A stretch of DNA of 64,000 nucleotides from CAMCHP01 sp036835325 (GCA_036835325.1 DAITMF010000004.1:31248-95247); one strand, 5' to 3'. Shown: positions 53,947 through 63,700, numbered from the stretch's first letter. Numbers and translations: made by a program. The notes: generated by a model not told the origin, from the letters alone.

Positions 53947-55221
53947 TTATGCCAAGTCTGAGACCCCTCTGAGCACCATGCGCAGTGTATGCCGGCTGCG
54001 CTGTTCAAGCATGAGCTCTTTGTCGTTGGTGAGGCTCTGAACGGTTTTATCGTCGTAGTGACGAACTGTCCACAACTCCACATGCTCGTTGTACCGCACG
54101 GCATAACTGCCTTGCATGAGTTGAATGAAACCGCCGATTTTGCGCGGGTCGTTGTCAACGCACACCGAAAAGCTAATGGCTGAGTTTTGCATCAGGTTCA
54201 CGGCAATGCCGAGGTCTGACAGCGCTTCGAAAATATCGCGCAAGTTTGATTCGATGATGAACGAGAAGTCGCGCGGCGATATGCTGATCAAGATTTGATT
54301 CGGCTTGAAAATGTAGAGCGGCACCTGCGGTTTAAGCTGTCCTTCACCCCGAATAATGGTGCCCGGTGCGGTTGGCTCAACGAACGACTTCACGTACAAC
54401 GGAATGCTTTTGTTTTGAAGCGGCTTGATGGTTTTTGGATGGATGACCGACGCGCCGTAGTACGCCAATTCAATTGCTTCCCGAAACGACAGTTCGTCGA
54501 TGCGCACGGTGTTGTTGAACCACTTAGGGTCGGCGTTGAGCATTCCCGGCACGTCTTTCCAGATTGTGACTGATTCAGAATCCAAGAGGTAGGCGAGCAC
54601 AGCGGCCGTGTAGTCAGAGCCCTCGCGGCCAAGTGTGGTGGTATTCCCAATCTGGCTTCGGGCAATGAAGCCCTGCGTAATGAGCATCTTTGGTTCGCCG
54701 GGCACGAGGTGCGCACGTAATACGTCGGCGCCTTTTTTGCTTCGCTCCCAATCAACGACCGCACTGCGGTGCGCCGAGTCGGTGATGATGATGTGGCGGG
54801 CGTCCAACCATTCGACAGGCAAACCTGCGGCAACAAGGTAGGCTGCCACCAATCGGGTTCCCACCAATTCGCCGTACGACACCACGCGGTCATACGCCAG
54901 GGCGTGGTTGCCTCCGGGCGGCTCGGCCACTGTTGTGCGCAAGGCATCGTACAAACGTTCTATGGGCGTCTGTACATCGGCGTGGAGACCGAGTTCGGCA
55001 GCGATGCTGCGGTGGTAGTCTTCAAATTGGCTTAGCACCGGCTCGGTTGACTTGCCGTCGCACCATGCCATCCAAAGCTCTTCGAGCAAATTGGTGGTTT
55101 TGCCCATGGCGCTTTGCACCACAATCAAGTGCTCTTCGCCCGCGTTGCGGAGGATTTCTGCAACGTTCTTCACTGCTTCTGCAGAGCGCACAGAGGCTCC
55201 GCCGAATTTGTACACCTTCAT
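53947..55221 (-). CDS. lysC: Aspartate kinase
   Basis: A 424-residue monofunctional enzyme phosphorylating L-aspartate, the first step toward lysine, threonine and methionine. Kinase motifs: KFGGASVRSAEAVKNVAEIL, GETRLVAAYL-like VGTRLVAAYLVAAGLPVEWL, TTTLGREGSDYTAAVLAYLL and KDVPGMLNADPKWF. The C-terminal third contains ACT-like regulatory sequence (ILISISPRDFSFIIESNLRD). Its ATG overlaps the GNAT stop (55218-55221), so it is the second gene of a two-gene unit. Confidence 0.93.
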   Translation of the reverse strand: MKVYKFGGASVRSAEAVKNVAEILRNAGEEHLIVVQSAMGKTTNLLEELWMAWCDGKSTEPVLSQFEDYHRSIAAELGLHADVQTPIERLYDALRTTVAEPPGGNHALAYDRVVSYGELVGTRLVAAYLVAAGLPVEWLDARHIIITDSAHRSAVVDWERSKKGADVLRAHLVPGEPKMLITQGFIARSQIGNTTTLGREGSDYTAAVLAYLLDSESVTIWKDVPGMLNADPKWFNNTVRIDELSFREAIELAYYGASVIHPKTIKPLQNKSIPLYVKSFVEPTAPGTIIRGEGQLKPQVPLYIFKPNQILISISPRDFSFIIESNLRDIFEALSDLGIAVNLMQNSAISFSVCVDNDPRKIGGFIQLMQGSYAVRYNEHVELWTVRHYDDKTVQSLTNDKELMLEQRSRHTLRMVLRGVSDLA

Positions 55222-55709
55222 TCGTATCGCTTTAAATATGCTTCCATGGCCTTGCGGTCCATCTTACAATCGTACCATTCTTTGTCAACGAAGGCTCCAG
55301 CCCTCTCGTAAAACTCAATCGACGGCGTGTTCCAATCAAGCACCTGCCATTGGGTGCGGTAGTAACCCCTATCAACCGCTTCCTGCACCACGCGCCGCAA
55401 AAGTGCTGAACCCAAGCCGCTTCCGCGGAATGACTCTGTCACAATCAGGTCTTCGAGGTAGTAGCAGATGCCTTTCCAGGTCGAATAGCGCAGGTAGCAC
55501 AGAGCCATGCCTACAATTTCACCGTTGTGTTCAGCCACAAAGCAGTCAAAACGCCGTGGATCGTCAAACCCGTCGCGCATCAATTGCGACACCGTCAGCG
55601 ACACCTCATCGGGCGCGCGTTCGTAAGCGGCCAACTCACAAATCAACTGGTGCACAGCCGGCATATCATCGCGATGCGCCCCACGTAGTATGAAGTCATT
55701 CATAAGCAT
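55218..55709 (-). CDS. GNAT family N-acetyltransferase
   Basis: A 163-residue acetyl-CoA-dependent transferase. The A motif is LIVTESFRGSGLGSALLRRV, after CYYLEDLIV; the B motif is WQVLDWNTPSIEFYERAGAF. It resembles the diamine or thialysine acetyltransferase subgroup, but the substrate cannot be assigned. ATG 55709 is favoured over 55703 because a promoter (TTG-18-TAGTTTTG, -7 at 55721-55714, minus) ends 4 nt before it. It is coupled to lysC by a 4-bp overlap. Confidence 0.88.
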   Translation of the reverse strand: MLMNDFILRGAHRDDMPAVHQLICELAAYERAPDEVSLTVSQLMRDGFDDPRRFDCFVAEHNGEIVGMALCYLRYSTWKGICYYLEDLIVTESFRGSGLGSALLRRVVQEAVDRGYYRTQWQVLDWNTPSIEFYERAGAFVDKEWYDCKMDRKAMEAYLKRYE

Positions 55710-55713
55710 GGCT

Positions 55714-55742
55714 CAAAACTACGAAGCCCAAGGCGTCATCAA
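55714..55742 (-). promoter_or_regulatory. Promoter of the GNAT-lysC unit
   Basis: Minus-strand TTG, 18-bp spacer and TAGTTTTG (55721-55714), ending 4 nt before the ATG: predicted leaderless. Confidence 0.6.
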
Positions 55743-55768
55743 CCAACTGCGTGCAGTATATTGCCCCC

Positions 55769-56365
55769 ATGAACCATGTTGATATCGTCCTCATCCTCAT
55801 CCTTGCGCTCGGCGTTTGGAGCGGCTTCAAAAAGGGATTTATCGTTTCCCTCTTCGACGTCATTGGCCTTGGCTTAGGCGTTTACGGTGGCATTCACTTC
55901 TCCGATGCGTTTGCCGAATGGCTCAAAACCGAATTCAACATAGGCATCGATTGGCTGCCTTTCAGTGCGTTTTTGGTGACCCTTCTGCTCATCTTGTTGG
56001 TGGTTCACCTGCTTGCAAAGGCCATTACCAAAGCGCTCAAACTGGCCATGCTCGGCACCGTGAATAAAGTAGGTGGCGCTGTGTTCGGATTGGCACGGAG
56101 CGTGTTGTTTCTATCGTTGGCGCTGCTCTTCATCCATCCCCTCAATAAAAAATCACAGTTCGTGAGCGATGAAGCCCTCGAGGCCTCAGTGCTTTACACC
56201 CCCATTTACCTCACGGCGACGACGGTGATCCCGGCCTTACTGACCAGCGACTTTTTTGAATACCTCGACGAAAACGACTGGATTCCCCTTCACCTCCGCG
56301 ACGCGCTCGAGGGCAACGACGAGCTGTCGCTCATCCATCCAACAAACCAATCAAGTCACGCTTGA
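55769..56365 (+). CDS. cvpA: CvpA family membrane protein
   Basis: A 198-residue inner-membrane protein from ATG 55769; GTG 55751 is an alternative. Four helices: VDIVLILILALGVWSGFKKG (with the family WSGFKKGF), FIVSLFDVIGLGLGVYGGIH, WLPFSAFLVTLLLILLVVHL and AVFGLARSVLFLSLALLFIH. CvpA proteins are linked to colicin V production and envelope stress; the biochemical role is not known. The 3' end overlaps the convergent phosphohexomutase gene by 35 bp. Confidence 0.88.
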   Translation: MNHVDIVLILILALGVWSGFKKGFIVSLFDVIGLGLGVYGGIHFSDAFAEWLKTEFNIGIDWLPFSAFLVTLLLILLVVHLLAKAITKALKLAMLGTVNKVGGAVFGLARSVLFLSLALLFIHPLNKKSQFVSDEALEASVLYTPIYLTATTVIPALLTSDFFEYLDENDWIPLHLRDALEGNDELSLIHPTNQSSHA

Positions 56366-58076
56366 GCGCTTCAATGCGGGCTTCAGCTGCGGCACGGCGT
56401 TCGGCGTAATTCGCACTTCCGGGGCCCATGCACACCGAAAAGTAGAACTTGATTTTGGGCTCCGTGCCCGAGGGCCGCGCGGTCAACAGGCTTTTGCCTT
56501 CCAGTTCAAACTGCAGCACGTTTGACGGCGGCAAGTCAATGCGCGCGATCGAGCCCTGCGTCAAATCGCGTCGCTCAAGGCTGCGGTAGTCGCGAATGGC
56601 CACCACCTTCAAGCCTCCCAGATCAGCCGGTGGCGACTGCCTAAACCGCTCCATTGAGGCGCGGATCTCTTCCGCGCCCGCTATTCCTTGCTTCGTCAGC
56701 GAAACGAGGTCTTCGCGGTACAATCCGAAGCGCTCATGCACCTGCTGCAGTAGATCTGGCAAGGTCAGCCCGCGGTTGTAGCCCCACGCGGCGAGTTCGC
56801 AGATCATGGCTGAAGCAGCCACACCGTCTTTGTCGCGCACAAAATCGCCAATCATGTAGCCGTAACTTTCTTCGCCGCCGGTGATGAAGCGCTCAGCGGG
56901 TTCTTTGTCGGCAATCAAGCGCGCAATGTGCTTAAACCCGGTCAGGGTTTCGTAGCAGGGCAGGTTGTACGCTGCGGCGATGTCGGCCAAGAGGTCGGTT
57001 GTGACAATGGTTTTGCCAACGTAGCCGTTTGTGGGAAGCGTGCCGAGCGCAGACCTCTGCTCAAGCTGGTACCAGGTCAGCAGAGCGCCGGTATCGTTGC
57101 CATTGAGCAGTTCGTAGTCGCCGTGGCGGTTCTTCACGGCAATGCCCACGCGGTCGCAATCGGGATCGGTCCCCAGCACCAATTCAGCGCCAATTTCCTT
57201 CGCCAGGGCAATGCCCATCGCCAAGGCCTCGCCTTCTTCGGGATTGGGCGATTTCACCGTGGGGAAGTTCCCGTCAGGCTCTGACTGTTCCGCTACCAAA
57301 TGCACGTTTTGAAAGCCAATTTGGTTCAACGCATCGGGCACGAGCGTGATGCCTGTACCGTGCAATGCGGTGTACACAATGGGCATCGCCGCCGCGGTTC
57401 TGATTTCGCCGGGAGCGATGCAATTGGCGGCCACACGGCTGAGGTAGTCAGCATCGGTACCGGAATCGGTCAAGGCAATGCGTGCGGCGTCGCCTCCGCG
57501 TTTCACCGCTGAAAGCGTATTCACTTTGCGCACCTCGGCAATGATGCCGGCATCGTGCGGTTCGGTGACCTGTGCGCCATCGTTCCAGTATACTTTGTAA
57601 CCGTTGTACGCCGGAGGATTGTGGCTCGCCGTGACTACCACGCCGCCCACACATCCCGCATCGCGGACAATAAAACTCAACAACGGCGTAGGCCGCAGTG
57701 CATAGGTCAGCAGCACCTCAAAGCCGTTGGCTGCAAACACATCGGCGGCAACGTCGGCGAAAAAACGGCTGTTTCGGCGGCAATCGTACGCGAGGGCCAC
57801 TTTGTGCCAGCCCTCACCGAAAGAGGTACGCAGGTAGTTGGCAAAGCCCTGCGTGGCCTGACCAACCGTGTACGCATTCATGCGGTTGGTGCCCGTGCCC
57901 ATGATGCCGCGCAAGCCGCCCGTACCAAACTCCAAATCGGTGTGGAAGGCCTCAACCAGGGCCTCGTCAGAGCCGGTCAGGAGCGCTTCAGTCGCTGTGC
58001 GGGTTTGCGGGTCGATGTCTTCGGCCAGCCATGCCCGTGCCCGTTGGCGGGCTTGTTCAAGCAAGTGGTCGTTCAT
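56331..58076 (-). CDS. Phosphoglucomutase/phosphomannomutase
   Basis: A 581-residue alpha-D-phosphohexomutase of the long subfamily, using a phosphoserine to move phosphate between C1 and C6 of hexoses. Signatures: FGTGGLRGIMGTGTNRMN, the active Ser in VVVTASHNPPAYNGYKVYWN, metal loop GTDPDCDRVGIAV, sugar loop ITGGEESYGYMIGDFV and phosphate loop RPSGTEPKIKFYF. ATG 58076 overlaps the rfbD stop (ATGA), so the two form a coupled sugar-nucleotide unit. Confidence 0.94.
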   Translation of the reverse strand: MNDHLLEQARQRARAWLAEDIDPQTRTATEALLTGSDEALVEAFHTDLEFGTGGLRGIMGTGTNRMNAYTVGQATQGFANYLRTSFGEGWHKVALAYDCRRNSRFFADVAADVFAANGFEVLLTYALRPTPLLSFIVRDAGCVGGVVVTASHNPPAYNGYKVYWNDGAQVTEPHDAGIIAEVRKVNTLSAVKRGGDAARIALTDSGTDADYLSRVAANCIAPGEIRTAAAMPIVYTALHGTGITLVPDALNQIGFQNVHLVAEQSEPDGNFPTVKSPNPEEGEALAMGIALAKEIGAELVLGTDPDCDRVGIAVKNRHGDYELLNGNDTGALLTWYQLEQRSALGTLPTNGYVGKTIVTTDLLADIAAAYNLPCYETLTGFKHIARLIADKEPAERFITGGEESYGYMIGDFVRDKDGVAASAMICELAAWGYNRGLTLPDLLQQVHERFGLYREDLVSLTKQGIAGAEEIRASMERFRQSPPADLGGLKVVAIRDYRSLERRDLTQGSIARIDLPPSNVLQFELEGKSLLTARPSGTEPKIKFYFSVCMGPGSANYAERRAAAEARIEALKRDLIGLLDG

Positions 58077-58933
58077 AGCATTGCGTTTATGCAGCGCTGC
58101 AAGTCGCTTTTCCAATCGGCAATGTCTCTGCCGATGGCCTTGCAGAACCGTGTAGTGTCGAGTTTTGAATAGGCCGGTCGCACCGCTTTCGTCGGAAACG
58201 CTGCGCTGTCAACTGCGCTGAGCTCAACGGTGCGGTTGCTCAAATCGGCAATTGCGCGCGCAAAGTCGTACCAACTCGCTTCGCCGCCTTGCGCGTAGTG
58301 CAGGGTGCTGCCGAGTAGTTTCTTATTTTTATTCGCTGCGCGGATGAGCTCTTGGAGGTCGTCGGCAAAGCTGAGGCCGCACGTAGGGCTGGCCACTTGG
58401 TCGTTGACCACGCGGGTAGGCATGCCATCGGCGAACCGTTGGAGCATGGTGCGGAGGAAGTTCTTTCCGTACGGCGAATAAAGCCATGACAAACGGACGA
58501 TGATTGCTTCCGGATGGGCGGCGCGCACAGCGCGTTCGCCGGCCAACTTGGAAGCCCCGTACACCGATAGCGGATGGGTTGGTGCAGCTTCATCGTAGGG
58601 CGTTTTCGCCGCGCCGTCGAACACGTAATCGGTTGAAAGGTGGATGAAGTTTACTCCCGCTTCAGCGCACAACTTGGCGCCGAGTGCCACGCCTTCGGCG
58701 TTGATGCGGAAGGCTTCGTCGCGGTGATCTTCGGCGGCCTCCACATTGGTGTACGCCGCAGCGTTGATGACCCAATCGGGTTGTTCATGGGCGAGCACAG
58801 CCTCCCAGTCGTTGGCATTGGCAATGTCAAGCGAGCGCCGCTCAAGGAAAATCCATGCCGCAAGCTGACGATCAGCTTGCACCTTCAAACACTGGCCAAA
58901 TTGGCCTGAACCGCCTGTTACCACTATTTTCAT
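58073..58933 (-). CDS. rfbD: dTDP-4-dehydrorhamnose reductase
   Basis: A 286-residue NAD(P)H reductase for the last step of dTDP-L-rhamnose synthesis. From ATG 58933 it starts MKIVVTGGSGQFGQCLKV. Later: PDWVINAAAYTNVEAAEDHR, NFIHLSTDYVFDGAAKTPYD, YGASKLAGERAVRAAHPEAI (catalytic Tyr-Lys), RLSWLYSPYGKNFLRTMLQR. RfbA, B and C are not in the window. It is coupled to the phosphohexomutase gene by ATGA. Confidence 0.93.
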   Translation of the reverse strand: MKIVVTGGSGQFGQCLKVQADRQLAAWIFLERRSLDIANANDWEAVLAHEQPDWVINAAAYTNVEAAEDHRDEAFRINAEGVALGAKLCAEAGVNFIHLSTDYVFDGAAKTPYDEAAPTHPLSVYGASKLAGERAVRAAHPEAIIVRLSWLYSPYGKNFLRTMLQRFADGMPTRVVNDQVASPTCGLSFADDLQELIRAANKNKKLLGSTLHYAQGGEASWYDFARAIADLSNRTVELSAVDSAAFPTKAVRPAYSKLDTTRFCKAIGRDIADWKSDLQRCINAML

Positions 58934-59013
58934 TGGCCGAATCAATGGGGCGTGAAGTTACGGCTTTGGCCGTGAACCCTGTACCCAAACGACGCAGAAA
59001 GCCGCGCATTGTG

Positions 59014-59021
59014 TAACTTTG
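59014..59021 (+). promoter_or_regulatory. -7 box of the beta-barrel gene at 59068
   Basis: TAACTTTG, a TAnnTTTG match 46 nt before the ATG, with no good TTG partner. Confidence 0.5.
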
Positions 59022-59067
59022 TGAGAACTGGCACATTAATTGCGGTAACACGACCAAATCGGAACCG

Positions 59068-59820
59068 ATGAAAAAGGCACTTCTTCTTCTTTTTGCGCTC
59101 TTCAATTTCGCCTTGGCGAACGCACAAGTCGCACCGCAGAACATCAACCGCAATGCCCAGCGGGGTAGCATTTGGATGCATCCGCGTTACTTCCGCGCAC
59201 CTACTTTGAGTGTTGGTTTTGAGTTTGCTTTTCCGCAAAACGAGTTTGACAACAACTTCACGGGTGTCCCGGTAGGGGTTGGCGGACAGTTCCTCACCAA
59301 CAACGGTACCCGATCGCCATTTGAGTTTGGCTTGGGCTTTTCGTGGCTTAGCCGCGGATCATCAACCGAGAGCGTGTGGTTGCTTGAGGGCCGCGACATC
59401 AACGGCAATGAGATTTTTTCACGGGCTGACCTATCTGTCAACAGCAACATCTACACTTACAATGGCATTGTGCGGTTCAAGCCGCTATTGGGCCGTGTGC
59501 AACCTTACATCGACGGTTTGGCGGGCGTGCGCAACTTCAGCACGGTAACGGTGATTAAGCCCGAAGACGGTGGCGACCCCACGCGTCAGCGTCAAACCCG
59601 TGATTTTGCTTTCACGTACGGTTACGCTGCAGGTGTGAAGGTGCGCGTGATCCCCAACATGATGGTCGAGGGCCGCTTTTCAAACCTGTACGGTACGCAG
59701 GTGAGCTTTGTTGACCGTGAGACCTTGGCCATTGGTTCAAACAACGAAGTGACCTACGATAAAAAGTCGAGCCGCACCGATATGTTCATTGTGCACTTGG
59801 GGGTGTGTTTTGAGTTTTGA
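59068..59820 (+). CDS. Outer-membrane beta-barrel protein
   Basis: A 250-residue protein with signal peptide MKKALLLLFALFNFALANAQ and many amphipathic strands ending in an aromatic residue (RAPTLSVGFEFAFPQNEFDN, GFGLGFSWLSRG-like FELGLGFSWLSRGSS, VQPYIDGLAGVRNFSTV, HLGVCFEF at the C-terminus). Eight-stranded, OmpW/OmpA-barrel size. Function unknown. Bases 59662-59716 inside the gene occur again at the end of the window (63946-64000), so a second 3' portion of this gene exists about 4.3 kb downstream. Confidence 0.82.
   Translation: MKKALLLLFALFNFALANAQVAPQNINRNAQRGSIWMHPRYFRAPTLSVGFEFAFPQNEFDNNFTGVPVGVGGQFLTNNGTRSPFEFGLGFSWLSRGSSTESVWLLEGRDINGNEIFSRADLSVNSNIYTYNGIVRFKPLLGRVQPYIDGLAGVRNFSTVTVIKPEDGGDPTRQRQTRDFAFTYGYAAGVKVRVIPNMMVEGRFSNLYGTQVSFVDRETLAIGSNNEVTYDKKSSRTDMFIVHLGVCFEF
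59662..59716 (+). repeat. Direct repeat, copy 1 (inside the beta-barrel gene)
   Basis: These 55 bases, coding MVEGRFSNLYGTQVSFVD, are identical to 63946-64000. The true length is unknown, as copy 2 runs off the window. The pair bounds the NUDIX-helicase cassette. Confidence 0.95.
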
Positions 59821-59823
59821 AGA

Positions 59824-59973
59824 TGGACTTTGGAGGCTGGACTTTGGATGATAGACTTTAGATGATAGATTCTAGACTCTTAATTCGAACGTCTCGATTC
59901 CAGCGTCTCAATTCCAGCGTCTCGATTCTAACGTCTGAAGTCTAAAGTTTGAAGTCTGGACAATAGACTTTTA
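59824..59973 (+). repeat. Tandem array of degenerate 14-bp units
   Basis: Starting 3 bp after the stop codon the DNA reads as consecutive 14-mers: TGGACTTTGGAGGC, TGGACTTTGGATGA, TAGACTTTAGATGA, TAGATTCTAGACTC, a 10-bp unit, CGTCTCGATTCCAG, CGTCTCAATTCCAG, CGTCTCGATTCTAA, CGTCTGAAGTCTAA, AGTTTGAAGTCTGG and ACAATAGACTTTTA. The first part is TGGACT-like and the second is GTCT-rich, partly complementary, so the transcript could fold back. It is not a CRISPR array. Confidence 0.75.
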
Positions 59974-60372
59974 ATGACGCACTCGCCCCGCGCGTGGTTT
60001 TACAACAAAGGGTTCAAGGAGAACATACGGTAGCTTGGAGTTCTTGCTCAATAAGCTTGCTCCAGACTGTTCTTCCTCTTGCTCAATACGCACACTGTAT
60101 GCTATCTTAAGGCGGCACTGCCGCCGATTATGGGTAGTAAGGGGATTCCCACATGGGCTGCTTGCGTGCTAGGTCTTTTTACAACGAAAAGCACGAAAGG
60201 CGCGAAACGTGCAGGAAGGAAGGTGAGCTGAGAAAAGTTATTTCTAAGGTGGGAGAGGCAATACAAACCAGATTGCTAACGCGTATATTTACGAGCCGCC
60301 CTTTATATGGAAGTTTGCCAAGATGAAAGAGTACCATGGTCCGCTGACCAGCCAATTATCCTTCGAATAAAC
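59974..60372. other. Noncoding stretch before the NUDIX gene
   Basis: Nearly 400 bp without a supportable gene. It holds a perfect 15-bp palindrome GGCGGCA-C-TGCCGCC at 60111-60125 and a run AGCACGAAAGGCGCGAAACG near 60190-60209, recalling CACGAAAGG repeats seen between genes in various bacteria. A weak -7-like TATATTTA lies near 60285. The open frame from 60307 runs into the NUDIX gene but has no family match before 60373. Confidence 0.6.
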
Positions 60373-60753
60373 ATGATCAGAGTTGTTTGTGCATTGATTG
60401 AGAACGAAGGCAAAACTTTGGTTGTGCAGCGAGGGGAGAACATGTCATTGCCTTACAAGTGGGAGTTCCTCGGAGGTAAAATTGAAGCTGGCGAAACTGA
60501 AGAAGCTTGCATTCAGAGGGAGATCCAAGAGGAACTTGGAATTGTCATTAAGCCCAATAGACGCCTTACGCCCTCGACGCATGCATATCCCAAAGCAACG
60601 ATACATTTGATTCCATTCATGGCCGAGCACATTGGCGGAGAAATCGTATTAACCGAACACAAGTCATACCGATGGCTCAGGAAGGATGAACTTGTTTCTT
60701 TGGATTGGGCAGAGGCGGATATACCTATCGTCAACGAATACTTAACGCTATGA
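60373..60753 (+). CDS. NUDIX (MutT-like) hydrolase
   Basis: A 126-residue pyrophosphohydrolase from ATG 60373 (MIRVVCALIENEGKTLVVQR). The NUDIX box is complete: GGKIEAGETEEACIQREIQE followed by ELGI. Flanking sequence (SLPYKWEFLGG, HKSYRWLRKDELVSLDWAEA) is like MutT/CTP pyrophosphohydrolases that remove oxidised or surplus nucleotides. Its TGA overlaps the helicase ATG, so both products are made together. A nucleotide-signal-degrading role next to a nuclease-helicase is plausible but not shown. Composition differs from the main chromosome. Confidence 0.92.
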   Translation: MIRVVCALIENEGKTLVVQRGENMSLPYKWEFLGGKIEAGETEEACIQREIQEELGIVIKPNRRLTPSTHAYPKATIHLIPFMAEHIGGEIVLTEHKSYRWLRKDELVSLDWAEADIPIVNEYLTL

Positions 60754-63700
60754 TCGATGGGATATACGAGCAACTGGTCACGCGCTTGGTTGCCCAAAGA
60801 ATTGCGGCTTTAGATAGGAATAGCTACTACATCGAGACGGGTGTACTTGACAAGGAAGAGGCCTCTGCTTTCTTAGCTCAGCACCTATCCCAAACTATCA
60901 AACACGCACTGAATCAAATCAAAGGAGAGAATCGCCTTGAATTGCAAATTGAAGTTGCCAACAAGATCATTCATTTTCTGAAAGAGCATCTGCAAAACGA
61001 AGCGCTTGAGGATGACCTTGTGGCCGCTGAGGGTGAGCTATTGAAGGCCGTATTTTCCAAAGTTGACGCCCACTTTTCCGACTTTAAACTGCAACTCAAA
61101 GAAATTACCCCCTATACCAGACTTACACACAGCGAGCTCTTCACCGGAGGCAACGTGGGGCTTTCACTGGAAAGTGAACTAAGGAAGGAAATCTTATCTG
61201 CCAACGATATTGACTTGTTGGTGTCCTTTATCAAGTTCAAAGGGGTTATTATACTCGAGCGGGAGTTCAGAGAATTTGTGAATCGCGGGGGGAAACTGCG
61301 GGTGATCACGACAACCTACATGGGTGCGTCTGATTACAAGGCCATACAACTCTTGTCGAGCTTGCCGAATACCCAAGTCAAAATCTCATACAACACTGGT
61401 AATGAGCGACTGCACGCCAAAGCTTATCTGTTCAAACGGAAAACAGGGTTTCATACAGGTTACATTGGCTCTTCGAACTTTTCACGCTCCGCTCTAACGG
61501 ATGGATTGGAGTGGAATCTGAAAATCACGACGAAAGAAGTGGGTCACATCATCGACAAATTCCAGAAAACCTTTGACTCATACTGGGCCAGCGATGATTT
61601 TGAGCTTTTTGATGCGACCCTCCACAAAGAGAAATTACTGGAATCGCTTCAGCTAGGGAGTAATCCAACAAACACTTCACTCTGCACACAATTCTTTGAC
61701 ATTAAACCGTATCCGTTTCAAGAAGAGATCCTTGAAAAACTTGAGGTTGAACGGACGGTCCATAAGCGAAACAAGAACTTGGTCGTTGCGGCAACCGGGA
61801 CAGGGAAGACGATTGTCTCAGCATTTGACTACAAAAAATTCAAAGACTCCAATACTTCAGCCAAGCTGCTTTTTTTGACGCATCGAAAAGAGATCTTACA
61901 GCAAGCCGCACGTATTTTTCGTGAAATCGTTAAAGACAACAATTTTGGAGAATTGTGGGTAGACGGGTTAGAGCCAAACAGCTACGACCACATATTTGCA
62001 TCCGTCCAAACACTGAACAGACGTCTCAGCGATCTGAATCACAGCTCTGAATACTACGACTTCATCATCATCGATGAATGCCACCACTTGACTGCGAGCA
62101 GTTACCGAGGCATCCTCCAGTATTTCAAACCGAAGGTCTTGCTGGGACTGACAGCCACTCCTGAACGCATGGATGGGGGCGATATACAAGAGGACTTTCA
62201 CAACCGAATTGCTGCTGAGATACGATTGCCCGAAGCCTTAAACCGTAAACTACTAAGTCCTTTCCAATACTTCGGGGTTAGCGACAGCATTGACCTATCC
62301 AAGGCTGGCTGGGAGCGCGGTCGCTATGTTGCAAGTGAATTGTCATCCATTTACACGGCAAACGACCGGAGGGTCAGGGACATACTAAACGCTCTGGAGA
62401 AGTACACCAAAGACCCTCAAGAGGTCCGTGCGCTTGGGTTTTGCGTGTCGATCGACCACGCGAAATTCATGGCGGAGAAGTTCCGACTGGTCGGATTTAA
62501 AGCCGATTACTTGACGAGTGCGAACAAATCGAACCGCAGTCAGCTCAAGAGCCAGTTGCTCAAGAAAGAGATCAACTACCTCTTTGTCGTGGATATTTTC
62601 AATGAAGGGGTAGACATTCCGGAAGTCGACACTGTGATGTTTCTTCGTCCAACAGAGAGTCTTACGATTTTCATGCAGCAACTTGGTCGAGGGCTGCGAT
62701 TGGCCGATGGCAAGGATTGCCTGACTGTGCTTGACTTTGTGGGCAACGCACGACCCGAATACAATTTTGAGAACAAGTTCAGAGCACTCATTGGGAAAAC
62801 GTCAACTACTGTAACTAAGGAGGTTGAAGACAATTTTCCTCATTTACCGCTAGGGTGCTCCATCGTACTTGAGAAGAAGGCCAAGAAAGTAATCCTGGAC
62901 AATATCACTGCCGCGACATCCCACAGTCGGAAGCAGCTCATTCAAAAGATTCAGAACTTCCAACACCAGAGTACTTTGGAGTTGAATCTGGGGAATTTCA
63001 TTGCCTTCCATAACATCCCGCTGCAAGTGCTATACAAACGTGGGAGTTGGAAGCGACTCTGTCAGGAAGCCGGCAGAATTCCAGACTTCGATAGCGCAAA
63101 TGAAAAAGAGATTGTAAGCGCTATTTCGAACAAGTGGCTTGCTACCCGATCCACAAGTTATTTCGAATTTATTCTATCCCTTGCGAAGAATCAGTTTCGA
63201 CTTTCCGGAAAGGAGTTCACTGAGTTAGAGAATCAAATGCTGTTGATGTTGCATTATGACGTTAGATCGGATCAAACTGGCTTTTCATCCCTGAGCGAGA
63301 GCATTGAGGCATTGGGAAAGAATAAGGTTCTTGAGGACGAGATCGTTGAAGTTTTGGAAATCCTGATAGATCGGATTGACTTCAAGGAATTCGACATTGA
63401 ACTTCCCTATCCACAACCTTTAAAGGTTCATGCGCGCTACACCAGGGATCAAATCCTTGCCGCATTTGACTTGAGTACTTTCAAAAAGAAGTCATCGAAG
63501 CGTGAAGGCGTAGCGGAACAACCAAGACTAAACACGGAGCTCTTGTTCATTAATCTTGTGAAATCAGAGGAGAACTTTTCACCCACCACGATGTACGACG
63601 ACTACGCCATCAACGAGACCTTGTTCCATTGGCAGAGTCAAAACTCGGCCGGGCCCGACACACCGAAAGGACTTTCGTACATTCACCACAAGGAACTCAA

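Noticed and set aside
53820..54158. 112-codon minus-strand frame across the 3' end of lysC
   Set aside because: It is out of frame with lysC, which is well supported, and shows no protein-like pattern.
59824..59973. CRISPR-like array
   Set aside because: The 14-bp units are contiguous with no spacers and no cas genes are nearby.
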